From assembly GCA_964020155.1 (NCBI GenBank), contig OZ026546.1, positions 2,261,400 through 2,325,399 on the forward strand: DNA of 64,000 nt. Direction: 5' to 3'. The notes under the pieces were generated by a model that was given only the letters and a program-made list of their open reading frames with translations, searched no databases and had not been told where the DNA came from. Origin of the DNA: Chondrilla cf. caribensis. Its lineage: Eukaryota > Porifera > Demospongiae > Chondrillida > Chondrillidae. Made by a program: the position numbers and the translations under genes. Below are positions 1 through 13,568 of the stretch, one piece after another (the stretch's first letter is position 1; each line of letters opens with the position of its first letter).

Positions 1-1392
1 TAATGACGTTTTCTCTCTCTAGGGGTAACAATGAATAAAATCGAAGGTGGTCAATTTCGTTCAAACCTGGATTGAAGATGTCAATTGGCTAGCTCTATCC
101 AATGGTACATTCTGTTTTCAATTCCGTTAAGTTTACCCTGAGTTATGGCTCAAAAACTGCCATTTTCGCCGTTAATTTTTGGTTATTGTTCTAGCACAGA
201 TCTGCAACGAAAGTGACTCCTCTTGAAACTTGCCCATTACGAGAATAGTTTGATATCTACTAAACGTTGGCAGGAATAACCCGAAAGAAAGTGATCTGTT
301 GGAGTAGCAGTTCACTTTCTGCACCTTCGTCGCCAAACACTCATATATCCAACGTCATGGCAACCGATTGTGAGCGCCAATGAAAACACTCCTAACGCAG
401 GGATATGCCTCCCATATCAAGCTACCCATGAACTTAATGCGAGAAGTCGGAGGCATTGTAAACCACTTGAACAGCAGGCATATTTTATGAGAAATTTGCA
501 CGGTATTATGCCTAGGGATTAAACCTATATCAAAGAAAGTTATCTTTAGAGTTATTTTGAATCACTCTGTAGGGTGTTGAGGTACATGCATTATGATATC
601 ATAGATCAAGAAAAGCTCAAACAAGAATCAATCACAATTATATCACTCGACCCAGCAACATTGTAACAGGTTGCACAATAAAATGGTACATGTGCAAGTT
701 CGGTGCTAAATTCAAAGTTATTTGTGTTCTATTTCTACTTTATCATTTTAATTGAAATTATATCATTATCAATGATTATATCTGTATCATTGATAATGAT
801 ATAATTTCAATTATGATAAAGTAAATTCAAATTATTGCTACATCAAACAGAGATGGTTTTATTTCAAACTTGGTAGTGTTGGAGATAAGGGTCGTATCTA
901 AAAGTGGTGAGGAGTTTGTTGAATTTACTTTACTTTGAATAAAGTTAAAAACAAGTAGAGTTATCGTGAGTAATTTCGTTCTAACTCTCGTGAACATCTT
1001 CCCATACTAACTATTCTAATTTACACTTGTGAAAGTTTCCAGACTGCGAAATGAAGGAAATAACATCTTATTCATTGAACACTATAATATTACACCCTGA
1101 ATCAGTGAATTGGATATATTTCCCTTCATTTGCCCTCTGAATAACTTAGACATGTGTTAATGGTAATAGTTTGTGTCTGTGTGCGTGTACAAGGAACAGA
1201 AAATCAGGTTTCAGGCATTCAACCTGAATGAAATTGATAATCGCTAATAATTCATGTCTGCATGCCTGTGGTTGGAATATTTTGCATGTGACCTATAATA
1301 TTAATTTTATTGATTTTGATTTCGATTAGTTTACTCACTTTTTATATCATTTTTTCTATCATATTTATTCCTTCATTTTATATTCACTGCAG
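1..1392. other. 5' flank or intron of gene A, no gene seen
   Basis: Apart from the palindrome at 737-822 I see no coding exon. A non-coding first exon of gene A is expected here or left of the window, since the signal exon has an acceptor (CACTGCAG, exon from 1393). No donor stood out as conserved. Confidence 0.5.
737..822. repeat. Long palindrome (hairpin), 27-bp perfect arms
   Basis: Arms at 750-776 and 786-812 are perfect reverse complements (AATTGAAATTATATCATT...), with a 9-base loop and shorter matching outer arms (ACTTTATCAT). It is probably a MITE-like or cruciform-prone element. The sister copy is at 42815-42875. Confidence 0.75.
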
Positions 1393-1437
1393 AGGTTGAA
1401 GTACATTACCACATATTCATATTATCACACCAGAACA

Positions 1438-4400
1438 ATGACAAGCTCAGTAAACAGCCTGTGTGTGGTTGGTCACCTTTTTCTACTGTCTCTACTGCAG
1501 CATTATTCAGTACAAGGTACACACACCTGCCTAAAATGCAGTGACTTTGGTTTACAGTAATGTAATCTCTATATATAGTGTGTAAACTTTCACAAAATAT
1601 ACACAACATCACATGTATACATATCAATACTGTCCATTGTTCGTGTGTACATTCAATTACAGTATGTACCGAACAACGAACTGTCGAACTATCTGGTGAA
1701 AAATTCATCTGCTATCTTTTAATTTTATTGTTAGTTACATTATTGTAGCTATAGCTATATCAAGGGTGAATAATATACATAGTTTAGGTATATAATATAC
1801 ATAAGCCAGGGGGTAATTCCATTATATTCAGTACTTTTCAGTATTGACCCTTCACCTGCATTAACACTTCAATGACATCCTATCTCACTGCATGTTGATG
1901 CCAATTCTCCTATGTAATTTTCTATGCTCTTCCGTTGCCCTAGCTAATCGAACAGATAATATGTATGCATATATAAACTGAGTTTGTTAAAAGATTTGAC
2001 AAAGAAAACTACTGTATCATGGAATTTTACTGCTAATAAGACATTGAAGATCACCAACATATATGTATACGTAATACAAGTCTACTACCGCAAGGAAAAA
2101 TTTTGCCTTGTGATATTCATAATTATCATAATTATTTTCTATTGCACAATTCTTAGGTCAAACAGCAATGCTGACTGGTACTAACTATGCCAGTGGTAGT
2201 GGATTCTGTTTTGGCGATCAACAACTGAAAGAAGGACCTCCATTCATATCATGTACACATTCAGGATTCACTGGAACAGTTGCTACTCTTATCACAATAT
2301 GGTCCTTTGATGGTGGTTCAACATTCCTTAGTGGGGATGCTGTGGATAGCATGTTTGCTGGACGTATTGATGCTGTGAACATGGAACCAGTGGAAGAACG
2401 ACTGAACATTGTCAATGTTACTAATTTGGGAGTGTCCTCTGTTGCCTGTAGGATAACAGCATCAGCTGCGAATGGTGACAACTTGGGGCAAACACCACCA
2501 TCAACAGCAGAAAGTATCTCTGTTGTCAATAGTAAGTGAGATGATGTTTTGTATAAAATATGTTGTGAAGGAATGCTGCATGGGAGGAGTAATGATAACA
2601 ATAATTATAATTTTCATGACACTTATTATATTTCATGACACTTATGCAAGTACGCATGTATAGGTGCATGCATAATAACATTAGAATGTTGATGGGCATT
2701 AAATTATTTTCATTATTATATAAAACTTAAGAAAAACACGTTGGTGGAATTCATTTTGTTATCATCAGATGTGTAGTATAAGGGGAATATCAAAATAACT
2801 GAGACATACTATCCCAGTGCAAGAATTAAAGTTAAAGGCTGCAATGATTAAATAGAATTTTTCATTGTTGGTTACTGTATGTTGTTCATAGCATCAATCA
2901 ACCGTTCATAAACTCACCGCCACTTCAAAAGAAATCTCACTTAAACTATAGCTGCACTATTATAAAATTACACTTTCATTGTTATGTGGATGTCTCATAT
3001 AGCTACTTAGACTAATACCCAAAGATGATCCTGAAGACATTTTTGATAACAATACTAACTTAGCTTAGCTTCAAGAAATCAAAAATAAAAACACTGCTTT
3101 GCATGTATACTCTTTTGGATACCACTATTAGGCTTTCGAAGCACTATTATTATTATTATTACTAGTTTATGACAGGTTTGCATCATACAAATCATCAAAC
3201 CACAAGCTATTTTATACCTGAATGTGATAGGCCATTGAGCTGGTCATTCCTAGTGTATTGCATTTGGCAATTCAGAGTTTTTACATTGTAGCGTTATGAT
3301 GTCATTCAATTTTATATACAGTATACGTACTATGTCAATTAATCTCATAAAACTCATCACCATCCTGTAACATATCCCTAGATTAGTTTATGGATAAAGA
3401 GAACATTATGTACGGATCACAACCCCAAAAGTGACGTAACAAGATAGGGATGCCCGGAATAGGCAGATTGTGGGAATGATCAAGATAAGCATATTGAAAT
3501 GTAACTATTCCAGAACTAAATGCAGCAGGCAGTATATTGTGTCTATTGCATATGCAATTCCTGCTTTGATACTTTTATTATAACGGTATGTCTGTTCCAA
3601 CTTTCTGCCTGCCTTCCTAACACTTTTGTGGAATTTGTATTTCATATGAATATTGTACAATTCTCCATCATAATCCCTATATATAGAGCTACCAAGTTCT
3701 TTCATATACATATGTAATTTGACAATATTATAATGATAATCTTATTTTGCAATCATTTTATTGAAATCATGTATCCTTTAAAGCATTGTAGGGGATCCCA
3801 ATTTTTACATATTTCTGTTGGCTAGTTCAATCATTTCTTACTCCAGCCATCCCTATCTTGTTCTGTCCATCATTTCTGCAGATGTTCCAGCACCAGGTGT
3901 GACCCAGGGTACTGTGTCTGACAACAGTATTGACATTGTGCTGATGAGACCAAATGGACTATGTGAAGGGCTCAGTGACAATCAAATAACCTACGTGATT
4001 GAAGTGTTCAGTGATAATGTCCTGATGACAACAAGAAATGTGACTTCCACAGGAGCTACTACTAACTATGCTGTATCTGATCTCAGCAGTAATACAAGTT
4101 ATCAAGTGGATGTTCGAGCATTGATAAATGTGGTGAGCCAGAGTTCACCGGCAACATTCAATTTCACAACATTGGAAGGTACGTATGTTGTACATTATTA
4201 TTATGTTGTAGATTATCATGTACTGTATACATGTCCTAAACTACTAAATTTACATGTGAGTATTTGTGCTATTCCATACATTGTGCTAACTTAGGTAACA
4301 CATTCCTAGCTGATGTAGATTAGTTCTAGTAGCTTCTCGTTTAAGTGTCTTTGGTATCTTCAGATGGTGTTGTAGATATCCTTCCTTGCCAATAAGGAGA

Positions 4401-7400
4401 TGTGTGTTTGATGTTTTCATGGAATTTTGGTTTTGAATTGCTTTCAAAATGCTACAAAGCAGATTTTTAAAGAACCTCCTAACCTCTGAAGGAATGTAAA
4501 CCCATTTTAACCCCGGAGTTGGTTTCATGGTGCTGTCTGCAATCTGTTCACTAGAACATGTCAGTGGTTCTGGACAAGTTGTACCCAACACCAGCAGCAT
4601 CATAACATACCCTCCAAATAACATGTTGACTAGCTGTCATGTTCTTTGGTTGGCAGCAAGTGTGATGTGATATCTTTCAAGGATAAACCACATATACGTA
4701 AAATTACCCTAAGATAGGTGTGGTTCCTCATGATATACAAATATATGTGACATTGCATTAGAATAGAAAAAGGACTGCAATCTATGGTTGATTGAAGAAA
4801 TATGTTTTAATATAGAAAAAACCTGTTTACACCAAGATACACTTACTTCATATTGCGCAATGCAAAATTATATGGTAGAAGCCAAAATAAAGTTCACATT
4901 CCATTATGCATCTGAACGCATCTGTGTACTAATTTAATTTGTCTTTGGAAGAACAAGTAATTCGAGTTCAAAAACTTGTGGGACTGCTGCCCCGTGCTTA
5001 AATTACTTGGGCATCTTTCTTAGGTTCAGAAGGACCTTTGCTGAAGTTAATACGTTTGGCGGAGCTTCAGCGCACGAATTCTACCCCAATTTTTGATTGC
5101 CGGCATTTGAAATTGGCCATCTTACTTCACACAATATAAATTATAATATAAATTCTTTGTTGTAGTTATGTGTAGGAGCACATATTATATGTATACATAT
5201 ATAATATATAATATCAGACGAGCGTTACATGCCGGAATTCGAAATGAAAATGAAATGGGATGATAATAAACAGTAATCTAAATTATATCTTCATCAATTG
5301 CAGTTATGTGTAGGAACACATACGTACATATGTATTTCCATGTATATCGAGTGTAACATACCAGAAGTTGAAATGAAAACAATATAGAGACTTGTGAAAA
5401 GATGGATAAGAATAAAACCTGTTGATTTGAATGTATTCCATCAAAGTACTGAATGATTTGAGTGGAAACTAATACGATAATATGATCTCACCACTCCAGT
5501 AGAGAACAAAACCACCACAAATGGATTTGTCGAAACAGCTGAAAATGAAACATCTGCAGCTGTTTTGGTACCCATCTTTGGCCTTATGAAAAGTGTAGGA
5601 AATATTTTGTGCCCATTTCCTCTGTTTCTGACATGAAGAGTTATCAATAGAGTGTCTATTCATAATTAGTTTCCTCCCTAATCATAGAATGTTTTTCTTC
5701 AAAACTGAATCTCATGAAGTCACTTCTTATTCCCTTTCCCTTTCACGTTGCCATTATTATTATAAATCACGTTACCAATTTCTCGTTACCACATTATAAA
5801 AATCCTTCAAACATGATATGGTCTCACTTATAATATTATATCATTAATTGAACTAGTATTGCCATTGTAATTGTGATACAAAACATTGAGAATGTGTGTA
5901 TTATAATGTGTTTCATGCAGGAGATGTCAATACTATTGGTCCAATTCTTTGTACTCATATTCTATATGCTACAGAGCTATGGAACTTCTGAGAATGCAAA
6001 TCAAAGTTTTTTTCTAGACCTGATTAGTATCTAGGAGATCCATGTATGCATTGAATATGGTACTTAGATTCTTTCTTCTGCATTATATGAATATATGTAC
6101 ATATGTATACCTACATATACACATGTACATATGTACCTGTACACATACACTATCATATTTTTCGCAATGTTCATGAATGCAACTCTGCTAACACTAATAA
6201 CTGCTCACATAATTGTACTAACACTATTGGAGGTTACGTCTGTTCATGTCCTAATGGTTACAACTTGTCATCTAACAATTTCACTTGTGATAAGGAAGGT
6301 CAGTTTCTGTACTGTAGTGAAAAGCTAGTAAAACTATTAGCACATACAGCCCAAAATAGGATAATTAGTATTGTAACATGTTTGCCTCTATTATCACTAC
6401 AAATGCACAAATAGAATACTGGGGGTCTCAAAAACATCCTCTGTTAGAATGCTTGTGGACCCAATTAGGATCCCAATTCCACTCTCGGTGCACATAATCC
6501 TTTGCTAGCAATAAACATAGTACGTATTTATCAATTGGCTCTTCTCAGTTGATTTGATGCATATCCTGATCAAATCATCAGATTTTTAATTGTGATTAAC
6601 TGTATTTCCATTCCTACTGATGCTTCGTATTTGGGGTAATTCTCTACCAATTCATTCAATGATTTGCAAGAATACTCAGTAACATAAAAATTATTCATGA
6701 CATATATTAAGACATAACACAACCTGTTCACTCTCCAGTCTCTCCTCAATAGTGGAGGTGGACAAGACACTAAAATCTGAGACTGACATTCTGTGAGACA
6801 TTTTCATTTACATTCTATATCAAGTACAAGCGGATCCATATTTGGTGATATAGCAGATAACTGCAGTGGATACTCTCAACGAATCAAACAATTCAAATGC
6901 CATCTTCTTCCTATTTTATACTTATTATAATGTATATATTATATTTTAAAATAAGCTATGTCCATTCATGAAAATGAAAACGTGAACTTTAATTGTTTAT
7001 TTGTGAAATATTGATCCCGTGAAAATTACGGAGAGTACAGTATACGAATCCATTAATTGCCATTAAAACTCTGTCAATTGTCATGAAACTCAATCATATT
7101 ATATGCAGCAAACATCAAATGAAGTGCTATGGCATTAAATCAGTCAAAAACTAGTGTAAATTGATAGTTCATATAATATTAACATTATTAAATGTATCAC
7201 TGAATTCCACCTGTGGTACACACACACTGGAATCCCTTCAGATAGGACAAAAATCCTATGGTGGGTGGTATGTAGTATACGAAGTATGGAGGGATGGTTG
7301 ATTTTCCAGAATATCATCATGAGGTTGATAAGCACCCTGAACCTTGTATATATGTACAATATCCCGTAATCTGACAACCTGTAATACTTCATGTATATAC

Positions 7401-10400
7401 AATATCATTTGGTGAATGAACTACTATTACCTGAAGAAAGTGTAATAAATTGTTATTCTTGATTTGAGACATATGTCACTAAAAGTGGTAACTTCTGTTA
7501 GAAGTACACACAGCCATACTTTAAATAGTCATTTTACTGTTAGAAAGTGGATAATGTTATATTCTGATGGATGGCTTGCTCATTTTGACTGCCTATTCAT
7601 CCATTTCTTGTTTCTTCACTTTTTATTGCCATTTTATTGACATCATTTCTACAGGTTTAAAATATGGGCATATATTAAAGGCCTTTGTATGTGTAATCTT
7701 AAGGCAGTAAAACAATTGCTGTGTACGTTATAGCAAGTTAAATGCTAATTTCAACCCTTTTTAGTCGACACTAGCCTCAATCAAAAATTTCCCAAAGTTT
7801 AGTGGTAATCATCCAATCATATAACATTGTTACATTCAATGGTGTATTCATAGTAGAATGTCATGGCACTAAGACTTGCTACTTTTCCTTACGATGTTTT
7901 AGAAATGTACATACTTATGTGCATATAATCATATTTTTTCACAATGTTCACTTCTAGATTTTGATGAATGCAACAATGCTAGCACTAATAACTGTTCGCA
8001 TAATTGTACTAACACTATTGAAGGTTACTTCTGTTCATGCCCTAATGGATACAACTTGCAATTGTCATCTAACTATTTCATTTGTGAAAAGGAAGGTGAG
8101 TAGCTGTACTATAGTGGAAAAGCTAGTAAAACCATTCTCACGTGTGTATGTATGAGATAAAATTAGCATAACACGTATGATGACTAAAAATTGGCATACA
8201 TATGCATATACTTGAATACCTACATAGATGAAATGGCAGGATCTCAAAAGCACTCTATCGTAGACTTTGTGTGGAGCTGTGGTCCCCCCCTTGTTGACCA
8301 ATCTAATCTTCGTCTTTGTGTATATACTATGTTTTGGTAATCAACTATCTCACTATGTCTCTTATAATATAATATTGTGAATGAAGTAGTTTCATCCTTA
8401 GAATGTTGAATGAATAGTCATTTTCTACAAGTGTGACAGTAATAGTTAAATTTTCTGTCAGATGTACATATGACCACAATATTACTTGCCACTGTACTGT
8501 TATCGATTGAATCTTGAAGTGTTGTGTGGAGATTGAATAATAGAAGTACAGTAGCAATTAACTTTCATGTTTCCTCTATAGTCTAATAATTATGATATTG
8601 TACCACTACTGCAGTTGATATGTCATTCTCCTGTGCCATATACTACATTGTGTGATTTGTAATTATGTATGGCCCAGCAGAGTCAGTGCATGCTGTACAG
8701 CTACTGTACAGCTGCAAACTGTGTACATGGTTATTAGATTCAATGTATGGTAAGAGGCAAAAGTTTCTGAGAGAATTTCTTTTCATTCCACTCATACTAA
8801 GGAGTAATTCTTTATAACTGATCAAACAAACAAGGAAAACTAGAGCAATGTAATCAGTCTCTTTTTTGTTGTAAATGGAAATTCATCATTATATGCATTT
8901 TCAATATAAACGATTATTGTTACTAAAGAGTTTCAACTATATTATATTTTATACTGTAGGGCAGAAAAATTTCATGAAGAGAAATGTTCGCTATTTTCTT
9001 AAATGGCTCTAATTCTCGAAATTTTAAGTACCAAAATTTGTTTTATGCAAAATATACCATGAGAGCATTTTCACAATATCGTTTATTCTGGTTGTATTAT
9101 ATATATAGTGCTGGCATATACACTCTATACTTCAGATTTCGTTTTATTGTAGTTTCTTCTAGAACCAGCAATCGTACAAATGATAAAGCCATTGCATTCT
9201 AAAAATAGTGCACAGACCCTGGAAATTTTGCGAGGAACGTGTCCCACGATGTCATCGTTTCATTTCATAGCGACTGCATAACGATTGTTTGCATTGTCGC
9301 TCTCGCTCAAACACTGAAGTTCTTCACCAATTGTAGCATCCCAGATCTCCTTATAGATGTGATATTCTCTCGCGGCACTTTGAATCAAAAACGTTTCTCC
9401 TGCCGTAGGATCCTACCAATCGCAAAACTACCACTGTCAACGTGATCAGCCACTACTGACTATGATGTCAATGAACAGAGAAAACGTGGAAAACACAGTC
9501 ACAGGCAACAAGTCGCGAAATTAAAACTGCGAAAATGCATTTTCAGTGCAAATTTGTGAAATTTTCTTCTGCGAAATTTTCCCTCCCCATGGTATTACAT
9601 GGAAAAAATAGCCAATATTGAAATGCGGAAAATTACAAACCAGGCTGGAATTAGAGCATAAAGACTTGACATGTAGCATCCCCGGTGAAGGTCCTCTTGA
9701 ACCTGTAAAAGATGCCCAAATAATTCAAGTGTGAGGGGTAGCAGCCTCCTCGAATTACTTGTGTACCTTATTATTTATGATTTCAATGATATAGAATCCT
9801 TCCTGTATACAAAGTCTCAATTTTCCGAACACTTAATTATCCAAACGGATGCTTGTAATTGTTATCATTTGTCAATTACTTACCTAGCAACTCATTGTTC
9901 AGCCATAATGTCTCCTGTACGAGAGATTATACAAATGTACCATATTTTAACATTGCCATTGTAACCAATCAAGCCAAAGTGACTGTACACTATATCCTCT
10001 ACAGCTCTACCAGAGGTACTTTAGTTACTTTCATATTACATTGCACATGTAATTCTTGTTGTTGTTGTCAAATTGTAATATTTTGATTATCTACTCATCC
10101 AACTGTCTGCCTGTCCAAACCATCTCTATCTTGTTACTTCACTACATACTTTACATTGTGAAAAATCTCTATGAGGTTTTTAACGGTCTTTTGTTTATAG
10201 CATTGGCCCAAAAAACCTTCACATACTGTTTGTAGGATAAACTCCACTGTTGGCAAGAAATCACCATAATGCTATGTGTACAATACAGGGCTGGGATTTT
10301 TAAGTGTCATTCCCACTTTTACTGATAAAATGTAATTTTCAAATTGTTTAACAAGTCTAATAATTAATAAAAATCTCATCATTTCTTCACATAGCTCTAT

Positions 10401-13308
10401 TAATAATTAATATTTAGCATTACACATGATCCCCTCCTTCCACTTCCATCACCACCAAGTGTATAAAAGGGCCAGTTGTATACATGAGAACATAATATTT
10501 GTAAACCCCATGAATATGTAATAATCCAGCTTAGGAATGTAGACACTGAGCAATTTGTTCGGAAGAACTGTTCAGGTATCACATACAAACGAATATAGCA
10601 ATTATTATTATTTTGGAAACATCAAAAAAGCAGCCATGCTGTGTTCATAATCATGTCGTTCTAATTTCATTCGAAGGAATCGGTACATACTATGAATATC
10701 CATTAAGAGCAACAGTTTGCAAAACGCCATGGGCATATAGCACAGGGCTGCCATATTTTCAGTGTCATTCCCCCATAATAGTTATAGAATGTATCTCTTC
10801 AATCGTTTAATCAAGCCTAATAATCACAACCGCATCATTTCATTCCATACAGTAAATGTGTTCATGCCTACAGTAATAATGATGATATGTATCATTACAC
10901 AAGTTGCTCAACCCTCCTGCACTTTATTTTTCATCAAAATGTATGAAAGAGCCAGTTGTGTACAATGAGAGTAAGGTATCATACCACATGAATATGTAAT
11001 GATCTAGGTTAGGAATACAGACAACTGACAAATTTGTTCAGACAGAATTCACTGCATACAAACTGCCTATAATATTATGTGTTCGTTGTATAATAAAATG
11101 GAAGTGTTACTACTTTCAATTTACATGATAAATTGTATTGTATTGCATGAAAGGGATGGGTGATTTTGTAATACAAAGGGTTTCAAATGGGAGTGTAAAT
11201 CTAAAATAAATGGAGAAGAATGTCATCACCAAATACCAGCTTTAATATGAGGTTCTTTGAAAGCTGTTGGGGACTGCAGCCTATAGCTCCATGTGATAAA
11301 TTAAATTGAATGGCTTCTCCCAGATCCATCAACTAATATCATCATTCTTGAAGGTGTAGCAGAGTATAATTCCAATGCATACTTTCTGAAAAGGGGAAAT
11401 TCACATTCTGTTTCAGTATTAAACTTATCCTTTGGTGTACATATGTATATTCATAAACCTTTTATGGATTTAGTCACATTTTAATTATTCAATATTTATG
11501 TTATGAAAATGTCTTCAGTCATTACTGCAGCTTCACCTTCAACTGGAACTCCATTTACAACTCCACCTTCTGCACTCCTTATTGGTATGTTTGCATTGTA
11601 CTAAATTACTGCATGTACTTACCATGTCTGACAGCCTGTGTTGGAATGAATGTGTAATGGACAACTAACTAATGAACTGGAATGAGCAAACCATGCATTT
11701 GAATATAACTATCCTATATGCGGATATTGGCCAATTGTGAAATGGCAGCGTCCTCTGTAGCTGTTTTGTTTGGATAAATTATTCATGTATGCTTACGTGT
11801 ATCCTGGTGCATGAGTGGTTGACAAGTTGTTTGAAGTGAAAGGTGTGCTAGCACAGGTGGTACAGCACAGGTCAGATGTAACAGCACAGGTCACCAAACA
11901 AGTAAGTTCCGTTGTTAGATTTAATTGAGTGAGAACCAGGCAGGAAATAGGTAAATACACAATTTTATCACATGTGATATTTTATATTGGACTATGATGC
12001 AACTCTGTATAAATTGTATATACCAGGACACAAATTTAGTTGTATTCTGCCCAGTTGTATTGCAGCACAACTAGGTAGTTTTACAGCAACAAAACACTTT
12101 AGAAACAGTACAGATAGATCATTTATTCTTCATAATTCCTCTTAACAGTTTAGTTGTGCTTTAATGTATTATTTGCTTTTTTGCATATTCTCTTCATAGT
12201 TGTCATTGTGGTGCCGATTGTTGCAGTCATCATACTGGTGGTCCTTGTTGTCACTGTTATTGTGGTTGTCATTTGTATGAAGAAAAAGCATGGTGTAAAA
12301 GGTATGTAAAGGTGCTTGGTTATTGCTTACAGCACACAACAAGATATGTCTACCGGCATCCACGAGAATAGTTGTTCCTAATTGTGGTCATTCTGTGTAA
12401 TTTGTTCCCAGGTGTTTACAGTATATGCAAGAAGCGTTTTGCCTCGTGAACTTCCACATGTAAACAATGAAATGTAAAGGTTGAAGTTTGATCACCGCCC
12501 TGTACACACTACATTACACACAAGGGTACAATAATGAGTATATGCTCTCATTGTAATAACATACTTTAACTATTTTTGCATTCCATAATATGATACATTT
12601 ATACGAAACAATAGTATGCATATGTGAACCAACTATCACCACATTCATCACCATATTTTCCACAATATGTGCAAAGATGGCATCAGCCTTACATCAGATT
12701 CAATATTTGATGTAATCTATATATATATAATTCAGTTCATTTGTAATTGTTTGTTCGCGATTCGGGCAAAAACTACTGCACGGGGCGCCGCCAAACTCTC
12801 AGGGATTATGAAGTACGGTTCGGGGAGTGTCCTCCATGGGTTAAAATCGACCGTCTAACTGTCCATGAGGAGAACCGTCGATTTCCGGTTTTTCCTTTGC
12901 GGATGATGGCCATTTTTAATTATCGTCCCAGTGACTTCCGGTTATCGGGCGATTAGGTTGTCTGCCGTCCAACGATCAAATTTAAACTTACCGTCGTTAT
13001 AGTAACTACCCTCTGTTGTCACCAGCGAAGATGCGAACGACTCGCCGTAGCAGGTGAGCCCGCCAAAATTACTGTGTTGTTTTTCTGTGATTATAGCCTG
13101 TCCTTGTATCAAGAAGAAAGAAAATGAGAATGTTGTAGCTGGAGATGTTATCTATGAAGATCCTGAAGAAAATAACATTAAAATGCAGTCTTCTCCTGCT
13201 TATCAGACTGTGTCTTCAGTGTGTGCTACTAAAGGTGACTATTATTATCCTGAAAGAACCGACAGTGTCACAATGGAGTCATCTCCTGCCTACCAGCCTT
13301 TGTCTTAG
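1438..13308 (+). CDS. Receptor A: Ig-FN3-EGF single-pass membrane protein
   Basis: Predicted exons: 1438-1516, 2157-2531, 3882-4178, 7958-8095, 11519-11584, 12200-12301, 13097-13308, joining to 422 aa. Exon 1 encodes a signal peptide starting MTSSVNSL with a Leu/Val core. Exon 2 (125 codons) is an Ig-like domain with Cys33, Trp49 and Cys98. Exon 3 is an FN3 domain. Exon 4 is a six-cysteine EGF domain beginning DFDECNN. Exon 5 is a short Ser/Thr/Pro stalk. Exon 6 is a Val/Ile-rich membrane span ending in MKKKHG. Exon 7 is a cytoplasmic tail with YEDP and two SPAYQ motifs (SPAYQTV, SPAYQPL). All junctions are GT-AG and phase 1. The signal exon has its own acceptor (exon starts at 1393), so a non-coding first exon must lie upstream. 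Domain identities are by motif reading; ligand and function are unknown. An adhesion or recognition receptor is inference. Confidence 0.8.
4953..5245 (+). repeat. Dispersed repeat ACAAGTAATTCGAG, forward copy 1
   Basis: Starts ACAAGTAATTCGAG and runs through CTTGGGCATCTTTCTTAGG and GGCGGAGCTTCAGCGCACGA to an AT-rich end with GACGAGCGTTACAT. Related forward copies start at 47834 and 58505; reverse copies end at 9762 and 50654. No coding capacity seen. Confidence 0.65.
6171..6298 (+). pseudogene. Degenerate extra EGF exon inside gene A
   Basis: The sequence encodes an EGF repeat (HECNSANTNNCSHNC then GGYVCSCPNGYN) closely related to the intact EGF exon at 7958-8095. The intact copy reads TTCACTTCTAG before GATGAATGC. 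Here that stretch is collapsed to TTCATGAATGC, which removes the AG acceptor and the first codons. The donor side (GGAAG then GTCAGT) survives. No other AG lies just upstream. I treat it as an unspliced relic of a tandem EGF exon duplication. Because family exons are phase 1 at both ends, omitting it leaves the reading frame intact. Confidence 0.65.
9115..9480 (-). pseudogene. HIRAN-like domain relic (A block)
   Basis: The minus strand reads REYHIYKEIWDATIGEELQC, then NNRYAVAMK, a TGA, then DDIVGHVPRKISRVCALF. This is a domain type I recall as common in multicopy invertebrate proteins and HIRAN-like in layout. It has stops at three points and no intact ends. The copy at 50030-50340 shares the same internal stop. 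Confidence 0.45.
9685..9762 (-). repeat. Dispersed repeat, reverse copy (A block)
   Basis: Reverse complement of the first ~85 bp of the family, ending CTCGAATTACTTGT. With the forward copy at 4953 it brackets both EGF exons of gene A and the HIRAN-like relic. Confidence 0.6.
12745..13060. other. GC-rich insert in last intron of gene A
   Basis: This stretch (for example GGGGCGCCGCCAAACTCTC) is far richer in GC than its surroundings. It replaces the roughly 0.9 kb found at the same point in gene D. A 69-codon frame crosses it but has no recognised motif. It may be a SINE or another inserted element; I could not find clear terminal repeats. Confidence 0.4.
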
Positions 13309-13457
13309 TTTAATTAATGTACCTTGAATTTCAGCATCATTTGTTCATGGAACAATATACATATTATGACTCTATATTTAATTATAAATCCTGTAAGAGG
13401 AATGTCAGATGCGTATTCTACATATATATATAAGTAAAAAGCTTGATAAGAAAATCA

Positions 13458-13568
13458 TATAACTAATAATATAATATATATAAATAATATAATATATAAT
13501 ATAAATAATATAATATATAATATAAATAATATAATATATAATATAAATAATATAATATATAATATAAC
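13458..13568. repeat. AT-only tandem repeat, about 21-bp unit
   Basis: Four to five copies of ATAAATAATATAATATATAAT follow the stop of gene A. A related AT tract lies at 13,680-13,715. Absent after gene D. Confidence 0.75.

Noticed and set aside
1406..1708. 100-codon minus frame over the signal exon of A
   Set aside because: It is opposite the signal exon and is not kept in the D copy.
2218..2601. Minus-strand frames opposite each Ig exon (also at 18861, 31813 and 44292)
   Set aside because: They are conserved only because the plus-strand Ig exon is conserved; they have no signal, domain or splice logic of their own.
13097..13308. Calling the tail motifs ITIM or ITAM
   Set aside because: Pro occupies -2 of each SPAYQxV, and the spacing of the two YxxV/L motifs (about 27 residues) is too long for an ITAM.
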